A stretch of 44,824 bases of DNA from a virus: positions 1-44,824 of the IMG/VR virus record IMGVR_UViG_3300025141_014441. One strand, written 5' to 3'. The translations under genes and the position numbers were made by a program. The notes below the pieces were generated by a model, which was not told where the DNA came from, did not search any database, and worked only from the letters and a program-made list of their open reading frames with translations. Numbering within the stretch: the stretch's first letter is position 1; every line of letters begins with the position of its first letter. Positions 34,110 to 41,425 of the stretch are shown here, piece after piece.

Positions 34110-35086
34110 TTATTTTTCTCCTTTTTTAAATCTTCGAAGTACATGTCTTTTGCCAAAAGACTAAAATCATATTCAGGTTGCCATTTCAAAATATCTCTTG
34201 CTTTGGATGAATCACCCAGCAAATATGGCACTTCCTGTGGTCTAAAATATTTTTTGTTTATTTTCAAATGTTGTTTGGGATCTCCCAATTCAGCTTGCTT
34301 CCAAACCTCGTGCAAAAACTCTTTTACACTATGCGTTTCACCAGTTGCGATAACATAATCGTCAGGTTTTTTTTGTTGTAACATAAGATGCATCGCCTTT
34401 ACATAGTCTTTAGCGTGACCCCAATCCCGTTTAGCAGCAACGTTTCCCAACTCTATGTGCGTCTGGTTTCCCAATCGTATATTAGCCGCAGCCATCGTAA
34501 TCTTTCTTGTGACAAAGGTTTCACCTCTTCGCGGGGATTCGTGATTAAAAAGAATACCGCTGCTTGCGTGCAAACCATAAGAAACTCTGTAGTTTCTCAC
34601 CAAGTTGTGGGCGAATACCTTAGCACAAGCATAAGGGGAGGCGGGCATTAGTCGGGAACTTTCATTGTACCCCGCTTCTGGAATTTCGGAATTTTCACCA
34701 AACATTTCTGATGAACTGGCTTGATAAAATCGGCAAGTAGGTAACACATGACGGATGGCTTCTAAAATGCGCGTTGTACCCAAGACGATGCCACTAACAG
34801 TATCTTCGGGTACATCAAAAGAAACTTTGACATGAGATTGCGCTGCAAGATTATAAAACTCGGTAGGCTTATATTCCAAAAGCAATCGATACGTTGAACC
34901 GGGGTCATTAAGATCCCAATATTCCATACGAAAGTTCTTATGATTATAAATGTGGTTAAGCCTCTCTGTGCAAATGAGAGACGTTCTCCTTTTCAGACCC
35001 ACCACAAAATAACCGCCGTGCAATAATAACTCGGCTAAATATGATCCGTCTTGACCCGTTATACCACTTATAAATGCAGTTCTCAA
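34106..35086 (-). CDS. gmd: GDP-mannose 4,6-dehydratase
   Basis: A 326-aa SDR enzyme converting GDP-D-mannose to GDP-4-keto-6-deoxy-D-mannose, first step to GDP-L-fucose and related deoxysugars. The NADP-binding motif GITGQDGSYLAE starts at residue 8. The catalytic residues are visible as SSSEMFG (Glu127 with a preceding Ser) and YACAK (Tyr152, Lys156). NHESPRRGETFVTRK and KRDWGHAKDYV are family hallmarks. Length is slightly below the usual 340-370. The start is TTG at 35086: an in-frame stop lies four codons upstream, AGAGGT sits five bases before it, and the family N-terminus aligns from this codon. It overlaps the GDP-fucose synthase stop as TTGA. All functional residues are present, so activity is expected. 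Confidence 0.95.
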   Translation of the reverse strand: MRTAFISGITGQDGSYLAELLLHGGYFVVGLKRRTSLICTERLNHIYNHKNFRMEYWDLNDPGSTYRLLLEYKPTEFYNLAAQSHVKVSFDVPEDTVSGIVLGTTRILEAIRHVLPTCRFYQASSSEMFGENSEIPEAGYNESSRLMPASPYACAKVFAHNLVRNYRVSYGLHASSGILFNHESPRRGETFVTRKITMAAANIRLGNQTHIELGNVAAKRDWGHAKDYVKAMHLMLQQKKPDDYVIATGETHSVKEFLHEVWKQAELGDPKQHLKINKKYFRPQEVPYLLGDSSKARDILKWQPEYDFSLLAKDMYFEDLKKEKNK

Positions 35087-36000
35087 CTCACACCTCTAAC
35101 ATCTGGATAGTTTATTATAAACCAATCGCAAGTTTTCTTTAACCCCTCGGCAAGAGGTGTATAAGCACTCTTCTCCCAGCCAAGGTCTAACAGTTTTTGA
35201 TTGCTGCTGGGTTTTCTATGTTGTCCTGCGGGCTTATCTGTGTTCCAGACGACTTCGCCGCCATATTCTAAAAACTCACAAAGCATCTCCACAACTTCTT
35301 TGATTGAATACTCGTCAGTGTTGCCGATGTTTATTGGTGTTGACTCATCGTAGTGTTCCAACAAGAAAAGAAGTATGCGAGCAATATCTTCCGAATAAGT
35401 AAACTCTCTTAAAGGAGAGCCATCACCCCAGCACTCAACGAAAGACTTTTTTTCTATTTTTGCTTCCCAAATTTTTCTCATCAAGGCTGGAATGACGTGA
35501 CTATTTTCTAAGTCAAAGTTGTCATTTTCCCCATAAAGATTGTTGGGGATCGCGGTGATAAAGTTGCAACCGTATTGCTGTCGATACGCACGGGACATTA
35601 CATCCACCATTCTCTTGGCATAAGCATATCCGAAGTTTGATGAGTGTGGTGGACCCATGTGTAGTTGGTCCTCCGTGAGAGGATATGTTACATATGGAGC
35701 ATCAGGATAAACACAAGTGGAAAGAAGCGAAACAACCTTTTTCGCGTCAGCGTCCTTTGCTCGTTGCAACACATTTTGATTAATTTTTTCATTTTCGTAA
35801 TAAAAATCGCCCATTGCACTCATGTTTGCTTGAACGCCGCCCACTTTAGCCGCAAGATGAATAATAATATCTTCGGCTAAAAAATTAACGTCGGATTGGC
35901 GAAGCAAGTCCATATCCCGGCGATCGGGATAATAGGCAGTGGGAACAACTCGCTTAAAAGCCGAACCGACCATTCCTGTGCCACCTGTGATAGTAATCAT
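35083..36000 (-). CDS. fcl: GDP-L-fucose synthase
   Basis: A 305-aa SDR enzyme that epimerises and reduces GDP-4-keto-6-deoxymannose to GDP-L-fucose with NADPH. The dinucleotide motif GGTGMVGSAF begins at residue 6. Catalytic residues match the E. coli enzyme: Ser94 and Cys96 in LSTCVYP, Tyr125 and Lys129 in YAYAK, and His168 in ENSHVIPALMRK. PNNLYGENDNFDLENSHVIP and WGDGSPLREFTYSEDIA are family signatures. Length is normal for the family (about 310-320). A strong GGAGGA site precedes the ATG. The dehydratase gene follows with a 4-base overlap, so the two steps of the pathway are made together. Complete and probably active. Confidence 0.95.
   Translation of the reverse strand: MITITGGTGMVGSAFKRVVPTAYYPDRRDMDLLRQSDVNFLAEDIIIHLAAKVGGVQANMSAMGDFYYENEKINQNVLQRAKDADAKKVVSLLSTCVYPDAPYVTYPLTEDQLHMGPPHSSNFGYAYAKRMVDVMSRAYRQQYGCNFITAIPNNLYGENDNFDLENSHVIPALMRKIWEAKIEKKSFVECWGDGSPLREFTYSEDIARILLFLLEHYDESTPINIGNTDEYSIKEVVEMLCEFLEYGGEVVWNTDKPAGQHRKPSSNQKLLDLGWEKSAYTPLAEGLKKTCDWFIINYPDVRGVS
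35084..35097 (-). promoter_or_regulatory. Ribosome-binding site and TTG start of the dehydratase
   Basis: On the minus strand AGAGGT (35097-35092) is followed by the five-base spacer GTGAG and the TTG at 35086-35084. The site lies in the last codons of the GDP-fucose synthase gene. No ATG or GTG is available before the upstream in-frame TAG, so TTG is the only reasonable start. Confidence 0.75.
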
Positions 36001-36001
36001 T

Positions 36002-36781
36002 TTATTCCTCCGATGTTCCAGTTGTTCTTATAGCTGCGTCTTTAGTTATGTATTTTACATTATCCACCACCCAGCACCTTTTGTCCAATGTTTCATCAAA
36101 GCTTTTAAAACCGTGTTGAGGGTACAGGCAAAAAATATCCACAGCAGAATCGTAATGAAATTTGATACACGACGACAACAAATGGCTTCCAGACCACAAA
36201 CAAACAAAAGTTTTACAACTGTGTATAATATCACAATAATGAAATAAGTCTCGCAACAAGAGAATAGAACCATTGTTGGGGGTTTGAGCCTTGGCAAAAG
36301 TGGCATCAAATTTGGTTGTTATGCTATAAAAAAAGTTGTCACCAACAAACTCTGCCAAAAGCTTCTCGACCAAAAGTTTGTCATATAGCCCGTCTCTAAA
36401 GCAAGTAATCGAACCAGCATCAACCACGATAGAGTCTTTGTATTCTTCCAAAAGGCGAGGAGTGTAATAAATTTTAGCGTATTGATTATAAGCCAGAAAG
36501 CCGTGCCTCATTTCATTTATACCAATCATGTTATAATAAGAACGATGAGGAATTGCGGGTGCCACCGCGCCAGCATTGGGAGGCAAAGGAAGAACACCCA
36601 CTACATAAGGATTGTCGCGCCATACCAAATCATATATTTCCCTATTTCTATACGCATTTTCCGCACTAAGATAAAAATTTATTCCACTCTGTGAACATAA
36701 TTCTGGAAGGGTGGAAAACTGAAGATTGTCTCCCAAGCCGCCCCAAGGTTGAGCCAGAATCATTGAGTTATCGGTTAACAT
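36002..36781 (-). CDS. Putative glycosyltransferase (GT-B-like)
   Basis: A 259-aa protein with an N-terminal AQPWGGLGDNLQFSTLPEL motif, a glycine-rich opening like those of GT-B transferases such as family 9 heptosyltransferases and family 11 fucosyltransferases. The last half has FVCLWSGSHLLSSCIKF, resembling the nucleotide-sugar-binding part in which donor-side residues lie. I cannot assign a sugar or a numbered family. It lies between the fucosyltransferase-like gene (7-base overlap) and GDP-fucose synthase (one base apart), so it probably uses a product of this module. An alternative start is the Met at codon 7, but neither start has a strong ribosome-binding site. The transferase call is moderate. 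Confidence 0.5.
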   Translation of the reverse strand: MLTDNSMILAQPWGGLGDNLQFSTLPELCSQSGINFYLSAENAYRNREIYDLVWRDNPYVVGVLPLPPNAGAVAPAIPHRSYYNMIGINEMRHGFLAYNQYAKIYYTPRLLEEYKDSIVVDAGSITCFRDGLYDKLLVEKLLAEFVGDNFFYSITTKFDATFAKAQTPNNGSILLLRDLFHYCDIIHSCKTFVCLWSGSHLLSSCIKFHYDSAVDIFCLYPQHGFKSFDETLDKRCWVVDNVKYITKDAAIRTTGTSEE

Positions 36782-37563
36782 CGCCTATACTCTTGTTGGT
36801 GGGCAACGAGAAGTTCTCTTTGAGCAGGCGAGTTTTCCCATTCTCCTATTTTAATATAATTTTTCATTTGAAACAAATTTACCTTTACATCAGCACAATT
36901 GTACAACATCGTCGGATTCAAGTGTTCTTTCAAAAACAACTCAGTACAATATAAAGTTTGTATGTGGGGCGAACACAGCGCAGCAGCGACTGCGAAGGTG
37001 CCCACACCAGAAGTAACCAGATTTTCCGAGCGCAACAACATAGAAAAATCGTTTTGAAGGGAACTGGCTTGTATCATCACCCGATTATCTTTTTCCAACT
37101 CCCGTAAAACGGGATTTCTTCGATCGTCCTCTGTAACAATTATAACATGTTCATAGCCTTCCATCACTTTTTTATAAAACGAGAGAGGATTTTGAATATA
37201 ATCGCGGGGTGGGGGAGATGCTAAAAAAACATCTCCACTTCGAATGTGAATAACTAAAATATCATTACCCAAAGGAAAAGATTGGGGAAATGTAAAATGT
37301 GGAACGACATATTTAAGAAGAATACTTCTTCTTTTCTCGTTTAAATCCACAGCATCACACTCAAAGTCAATATCGGGACCACTATAAAAATAAAATCTAG
37401 AAGAAAAGCGTGTCGGTTTTCCGAACTCTATTGTAAATGGTTTGATTAACGGATGCGGAGGACACACAAAGTTTATCTCATTTTTCCGACAAAAATATAT
37501 GGCGTTTGAGATTTGCTGAAGGTTGTTCCCCGTCCTTCCATACCACTCAGAAATTGTATACAC
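36775..37563 (-). CDS. Fucosyltransferase-like protein (GT11-type fold)
   Basis: A 262-aa protein with the GT-B fucosyltransferase pattern. Near the N-terminus is YGRTGNNLQQISNAIYF, corresponding to the G-x-x-G-N-x-x-x-Q motif of alpha-1,2-fucosyltransferases. Residues about 105-111 read HIRSGDV, the H-x-R-x-G-D motif that binds the donor in the alpha-1,2/alpha-1,6 superfamily. A later SENLVTSGVGTFAVAAAL segment matches the conserved serine-rich donor-site loop. The neighbouring genes make GDP-L-fucose, which fits as donor. The start is GTG at 37563, overlapping the radical SAM stop as TAGTG, with GAAGGAG seven bases upstream. No membrane segment. The acceptor is unknown. Confidence 0.7.
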   Translation of the reverse strand: MYTISEWYGRTGNNLQQISNAIYFCRKNEINFVCPPHPLIKPFTIEFGKPTRFSSRFYFYSGPDIDFECDAVDLNEKRRSILLKYVVPHFTFPQSFPLGNDILVIHIRSGDVFLASPPPRDYIQNPLSFYKKVMEGYEHVIIVTEDDRRNPVLRELEKDNRVMIQASSLQNDFSMLLRSENLVTSGVGTFAVAAALCSPHIQTLYCTELFLKEHLNPTMLYNCADVKVNLFQMKNYIKIGEWENSPAQRELLVAHQQEYRRC

Positions 37564-37577
37564 TATGTTGCTCCTTC
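37561..37577 (-). promoter_or_regulatory. Ribosome-binding site and GTG start of the fucosyltransferase-like gene
   Basis: GAAGGAG (37577-37571, minus strand) lies in the end of the radical SAM gene, with a seven-base spacer before GTG at 37563-37561. The GTG shares its G with the upstream TAG stop. Confidence 0.7.
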
Positions 37578-39068
37578 ATTCGCATTGCTATTACACAAAA
37601 TGAATTCTGGTATGGTTATATTACCTTGACCCATTGAGTGTTCATACTTTACAGCCGGTGCCGCAGAATGAAAGGGAATGTTGAGTTTTTTCCGTACCTC
37701 TTTTTCTAAAGCGTCCCTTTGTATAACTAACTCTTCTGGGCTGATGTAATCCGTCCACACATATGAAATATATCCACCATCGGGGTCTCCTTTATAATAG
37801 TCTGCTTCGGTCAAATAATTAAGAGATTTTTGATAAAGCTTGTCTCCCGTGATGTTGGAGGTATACACATAATGATCTCCCTGTTTTGTTGCCTCATCAA
37901 AATAAGGCGAACCGGGATATGTTGTAATAATTGTACAATCAAACTCTTCTGGTTGTGTTTTTAATAACCAATTTTTGGTATTTTCAATTGTTTTCTGGCT
38001 TTCGCCAGCATGACCCATAGACATAAGCGCCTTGACCTTAAGCCCATGTTTTTTTGCTATTTCAACGCACTTGGTATTGTCATCTTTTGTTGCCCTCTTT
38101 TGAATAGTTGTTAAAATTCTTTCATCGCCAGATTCAAAACCCGTTAGTATCCATCTAAAGCCTGCGCGATACATGGCTGTTGCCTGAACTTCGTTGAATA
38201 GCTCGGCTTTTATAAAGCCTCTTAGTTTAAAATCAACGCCATACTTTTCTTGTAAATCACTAATCTGGTTCATCATTGATACCATGTTTTTATTGACATT
38301 GAGTTCATCATCGTAAAACATAAATGCTTTAAAGCCATATTTTAAATATAGGTGTTCCATTTCATTAACAACCGAATCAATTCCTCTGGTGCGGACCTTT
38401 CTTAAAAAAGGAGAATTGCGACCGCTGCAAAAAGTACAATAAAATGGACAGCCCAACTGGGCGATCAAGCTTGTTGCATTTATGCCTTCGATCTGATAAT
38501 TGTATGAGTCGATATCTACCAAGTGGCGTGCAGGCATTGGAAAATCGGTAAATTGTTGATTACTCAAAAACAATGGTGATAATCTATCATCGGCATCAAC
38601 AATTCCGCTATCCACTTCAAGTGCTTCAAAAATTGCCAACTCGCCGTCGCCACAAACTAATACGTTATATAAATCAAGCAATTGCTCAATATCTTTTGTA
38701 GCACGATCACTACCCAAAAAATTGTTTTTCTTTTCTTTCTTTGACGCCGAGTTCATCAAGGAAACATGTGGTCCTCCAAGAATTAGTTTATCGACTTTGC
38801 CCTTTAAAGCCTTAGCGATCTGCACGGCAAATGGCACCTGTGGTGTTGTAGCCGTTATTCCAACAACACTTGCGCTATTCTCCATTCCAACATAATCATT
38901 TAAAACATCAAGAAAATTAAATATGCCGCTCAAATCAATAAAATCTACTTTCCATCCTTTTTGTTCCAATATAGCAGCAACTTTTAAAATACCAATGTGC
39001 ATAAAGACGCGCTCATCTAATAAAAACGGAGAAGGTGGCGTGACAAGACATATGTGTTTAACGCTCAT
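37563..39068 (-). CDS. B12-binding-type radical SAM enzyme
   Basis: A 501-aa protein with two parts. Residues 1-150 form a Rossmann-like cobalamin-binding-type domain (ICLVTPPSPFLLDERVFMHI, VVGITATTPQVPFAVQIAK, LILGGPHVSL), of the kind in BchE/P-methylase-like radical SAM enzymes; the classic DxHxxG cobalamin ligand is not evident, as is usual in this subclass. The radical SAM core starts at about residue 195 with the cluster motif CPFYCTFC (Cys207, Cys211, Cys214). Such enzymes carry out difficult methylations, ring changes or oxidations. In a sugar cluster it could alter a sugar or lipid carrier, but the substrate cannot be read from sequence. Overlaps the exostosin-like gene by 11 bases. 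Confidence 0.85.
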   Translation of the reverse strand: MSVKHICLVTPPSPFLLDERVFMHIGILKVAAILEQKGWKVDFIDLSGIFNFLDVLNDYVGMENSASVVGITATTPQVPFAVQIAKALKGKVDKLILGGPHVSLMNSASKKEKKNNFLGSDRATKDIEQLLDLYNVLVCGDGELAIFEALEVDSGIVDADDRLSPLFLSNQQFTDFPMPARHLVDIDSYNYQIEGINATSLIAQLGCPFYCTFCSGRNSPFLRKVRTRGIDSVVNEMEHLYLKYGFKAFMFYDDELNVNKNMVSMMNQISDLQEKYGVDFKLRGFIKAELFNEVQATAMYRAGFRWILTGFESGDERILTTIQKRATKDDNTKCVEIAKKHGLKVKALMSMGHAGESQKTIENTKNWLLKTQPEEFDCTIITTYPGSPYFDEATKQGDHYVYTSNITGDKLYQKSLNYLTEADYYKGDPDGGYISYVWTDYISPEELVIQRDALEKEVRKKLNIPFHSAAPAVKYEHSMGQGNITIPEFILCNSNANEGAT

Positions 39069-39867
39069 TTAATATTTTATTCTCCCAATAAGACACAAGC
39101 AGCATATCTTTAGGATTGTTTTTTACTCTTTCATACTCTGACTGTATAAAATCTAAATCTTCTAATTTGTCCCAAGTCTCTAATACTATGACAGGCAATT
39201 CAGTAAAAAACGAATTACCCCTGTTTTTCTTAATTATCGGAACTCTCCCCAAATAGAGTGCTTCCCAAAAACGATGAGTTTCGGCGGGGGCGTTGCCTCT
39301 TGGGCAGACCGTCATTTTATGTTCCAATATGCCAGCTAGATATTCACTATATGATCTAGAATTTGTCTCTTCGTGTGTCTGTGAAATATCAATTGTAACA
39401 TATGGCAGTTTTTTACAAATATTATAAACCTCTCGCCTTATTGGGTGAGTTTGTAAACTAAAATTTGCATACATTTCTTTTTCTGGATTTGTTGACGGTG
39501 GATCACACAGCAAAAGTATCTTGTCGGCTGTTTTTTTCCATCCCTTTCCATGACCCTCCACTATACACTCTTCGTGATTATCAATACCATATGGCATTCC
39601 AACCACCAAAGGATTGTCAGTGATAACACCTTGGGCAAACCATTTTTTGATACAAGAAGGTGCCAAACTTATCAACTTGTCATTAATGCCGATATCACTG
39701 TTACCAGTAATTAAAATAGATGGAACATTGTGGTCTCTCAAGGAAACAAAAAGCTGCGAAAGGAAATCTGTTTTACAGAAAAAAATATCTTTCCCATTAT
39801 GAAAATGGGCAAACTTATTGTATTGTATTATGTCTGATGGTGTGTAAAAATCATTCGTCTCGATCAT
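39058..39867 (-). CDS. Exostosin-like glycosyltransferase
   Basis: A 269-aa protein whose C-terminal half has the exostosin/GT47-like pattern: an EYLAGILEHKMTVCPRGNA strand-loop followed by ETHRFWEALYLGRVPIIKK. The Arg/Gly-rich loop and E-A-L-x-x-G-x-x-P motif are the nucleotide-sugar-binding part of the family. The N-terminal half is shorter than in eukaryotic exostosins, as in bacterial and phage members. No membrane anchor. It overlaps the HldD-like gene as ATGA, and the radical SAM gene by 11 bases. It probably transfers a sugar made by this module onto a glycan or protein. Donor and acceptor are unknown. Confidence 0.75.
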   Translation of the reverse strand: MIETNDFYTPSDIIQYNKFAHFHNGKDIFFCKTDFLSQLFVSLRDHNVPSILITGNSDIGINDKLISLAPSCIKKWFAQGVITDNPLVVGMPYGIDNHEECIVEGHGKGWKKTADKILLLCDPPSTNPEKEMYANFSLQTHPIRREVYNICKKLPYVTIDISQTHEETNSRSYSEYLAGILEHKMTVCPRGNAPAETHRFWEALYLGRVPIIKKNRGNSFFTELPVIVLETWDKLEDLDFIQSEYERVKNNPKDMLLVSYWENKILNER

Positions 39868-40685
39868 GCCGTACTCCGGTTTAAAAAAACACGATACTCC
39901 TCAACACCACGAGCTAAACCAAATTCGGGTTTCCAGTGCGGCATCCACTTCTTTTTATCACCACATGTGTAAAACTGATATCCGAGGGGGATCTCATTTT
40001 CATCTATATATTTATATTCAATATTAGCAAGTGTCAACATCTCTTCAAAAGTAGAGGAAACGGCGGTACTAACTTCATAATAACGACCAGCCAGATGTTG
40101 ATAGTTTTTCATAGCAAAAATATTTGCAGACACCACATCATCAATATAAATAAAATCACGACTTGGAGTATGAGGAAAAAGCAAAACATTTTCACTGTTC
40201 ATTTTTTTTTGATATGCCTGAAAAAGAAACGAAGCCATTTTTCCCTTGTTGTGTTCTCCCCGTCCATAAACATTAAAATATCTAAGGGCTGTGCCACCCG
40301 CGTTTATAACATAATCCTCGGCAACATATTTACTCCAGCCATATAAATTTGATGGGTGTTGATTGTTTGTCCCATAATTTGCCGCCGATGAAGAATAAAC
40401 CAATGGGACTGCTTTTTCGCGGCACCAATCTGCCAAAAGTTTGGTAGCTTCATAGTTACGAATCATCATATAGTTTACTCGTTTTTCCAAAGTATCGGAA
40501 CAAGCCCCTACATGAAAAATGACGTTAGGATAAAAATCCTCTAACGTTTTTTTCATTCGTATTTGCCAATCAGGCATCTCCAAATATTCTTCATCCATTT
40601 CTAAAATTTGCGTATAAGTAAGACGCAGGCGTTCTACAATCCTCTTTCCTATAAATCCTTTCGCACCAGTTACTAAAATTTTCAT
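39864..40685 (-). CDS. HldD-like nucleotide-heptose epimerase (SDR)
   Basis: I start this gene at the ATG at 40685, which overlaps the kinase stop as ATGA and gives 273 residues; a longer upstream extension carries no family sequence. MKILVTGAKGFIG is the NAD(P)-binding motif. Strong matches to ADP-L-glycero-D-manno-heptose 6-epimerase follow: IFHVGACSDT, VYSSSAANYG, LYGWSKYVAEDYV with Tyr115 and Lys119, and ALRYFNVYGRGEHNKGKMAS. Lys147 in that last block aligns with E. coli HldD Lys178, the second base specific to this subfamily. A segment of about 30 residues after the first helix is missing relative to E. coli HldD. I infer that it epimerises or otherwise processes a nucleotide-activated heptose. 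Confidence 0.8.
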   Translation of the reverse strand: MKILVTGAKGFIGKRIVERLRLTYTQILEMDEEYLEMPDWQIRMKKTLEDFYPNVIFHVGACSDTLEKRVNYMMIRNYEATKLLADWCREKAVPLVYSSSAANYGTNNQHPSNLYGWSKYVAEDYVINAGGTALRYFNVYGRGEHNKGKMASFLFQAYQKKMNSENVLLFPHTPSRDFIYIDDVVSANIFAMKNYQHLAGRYYEVSTAVSSTFEEMLTLANIEYKYIDENEIPLGYQFYTCGDKKKWMPHWKPEFGLARGVEEYRVFLNRSTA

Positions 40686-41425
40686 ATAATGGTGACTCCT
40701 CGTTGGGTGACAACCTGTGAAGCACACTTATTAGCAAAACGAATACTCTTTTCAATGTCCTGAGTTAATAAAAATTTAACCGCCAAAGCAGCCATGAAGC
40801 TATCCCCGGCACCGGAAGTGTCACGCACTTCAATTTTTTTCACTCGATACTTTTTTCCTTTATAAACGCAGCCGCCGCTTCCTTGGGTATGAATAAGCTT
40901 ATTTAACATAAGGGCGTTGTTGTTAATAAAAGATTTCGACCGTTGATATTCATAATCATTAATCTTAATATACGTCGCGTTGGTCGCCCACTCGCCCAAA
41001 ATCTTTTTAGTATCTAAAAACACCATTTGATGTTTAGAACAAATATGCAAAATATCTTCTTCGGATAAAAATCCCTTATCGTAATCGGCTATAACAATTA
41101 AATCATAATCATAGTCTAGTTCTTCAACATTAATACGAGATATATTATGAGACGTATCTACCCGAAAAAAAGCGTGATTTGAATTATTATGCATATAGCG
41201 TGTCTTAGTGATACCATTCCAATTAGCATTAGTAAAAATATCACACTGTGGAAAAATACTGCTTATATTTCTGTAAACATTTTGTGCCATACCACCGTTT
41301 TCCACTTGATGTTTTACACTTAAAACAGGAACCGGTAGTGCGGGGGCAAGACGTTCTGCGCCGCAATACACAAAAATATCGCGGCAGCTTTCTCCAATAA
41401 CTAAAATTTTCTTTTTTACAGACAA
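40682..41425 (-). CDS. PfkB-family sugar kinase, HldE kinase-domain type
   Basis: A 247-aa ribokinase-family protein. AERLAPALPVPVL near residue 23 matches the R-x-S-P-E-A-P-V-P-V motif of the HldE (RfaE) heptose-7-phosphate kinase domain; GGMAQNVYRNIS and IADYDKGFL are the matching substrate and sheet motifs. DTSGAGDSF carries the catalytic Asp208 and anion hole. The HldE domain usually has about 315 residues, so this one is shortened in the middle. No adenylyltransferase domain is fused and none is seen in the window. The start is TTG at 41425, inside the end of the TPP enzyme gene, with a weak AGAGA site. Likely product: a sugar bisphosphate, probably heptose 1,7-bisphosphate. Confidence 0.8.
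   Translation of the reverse strand: MSVKKKILVIGESCRDIFVYCGAERLAPALPVPVLSVKHQVENGGMAQNVYRNISSIFPQCDIFTNANWNGITKTRYMHNNSNHAFFRVDTSHNISRINVEELDYDYDLIVIADYDKGFLSEEDILHICSKHQMVFLDTKKILGEWATNATYIKINDYEYQRSKSFINNNALMLNKLIHTQGSGGCVYKGKKYRVKKIEVRDTSGAGDSFMAALAVKFLLTQDIEKSIRFANKCASQVVTQRGVTII

Noticed and set aside
40686-40727. Longer N-terminus for the HldD-like epimerase
   Set aside because: The extra 14 residues do not match the family, whereas the ATG at 40685 starts exactly at the dinucleotide-binding strand and overlaps the previous stop as ATGA.
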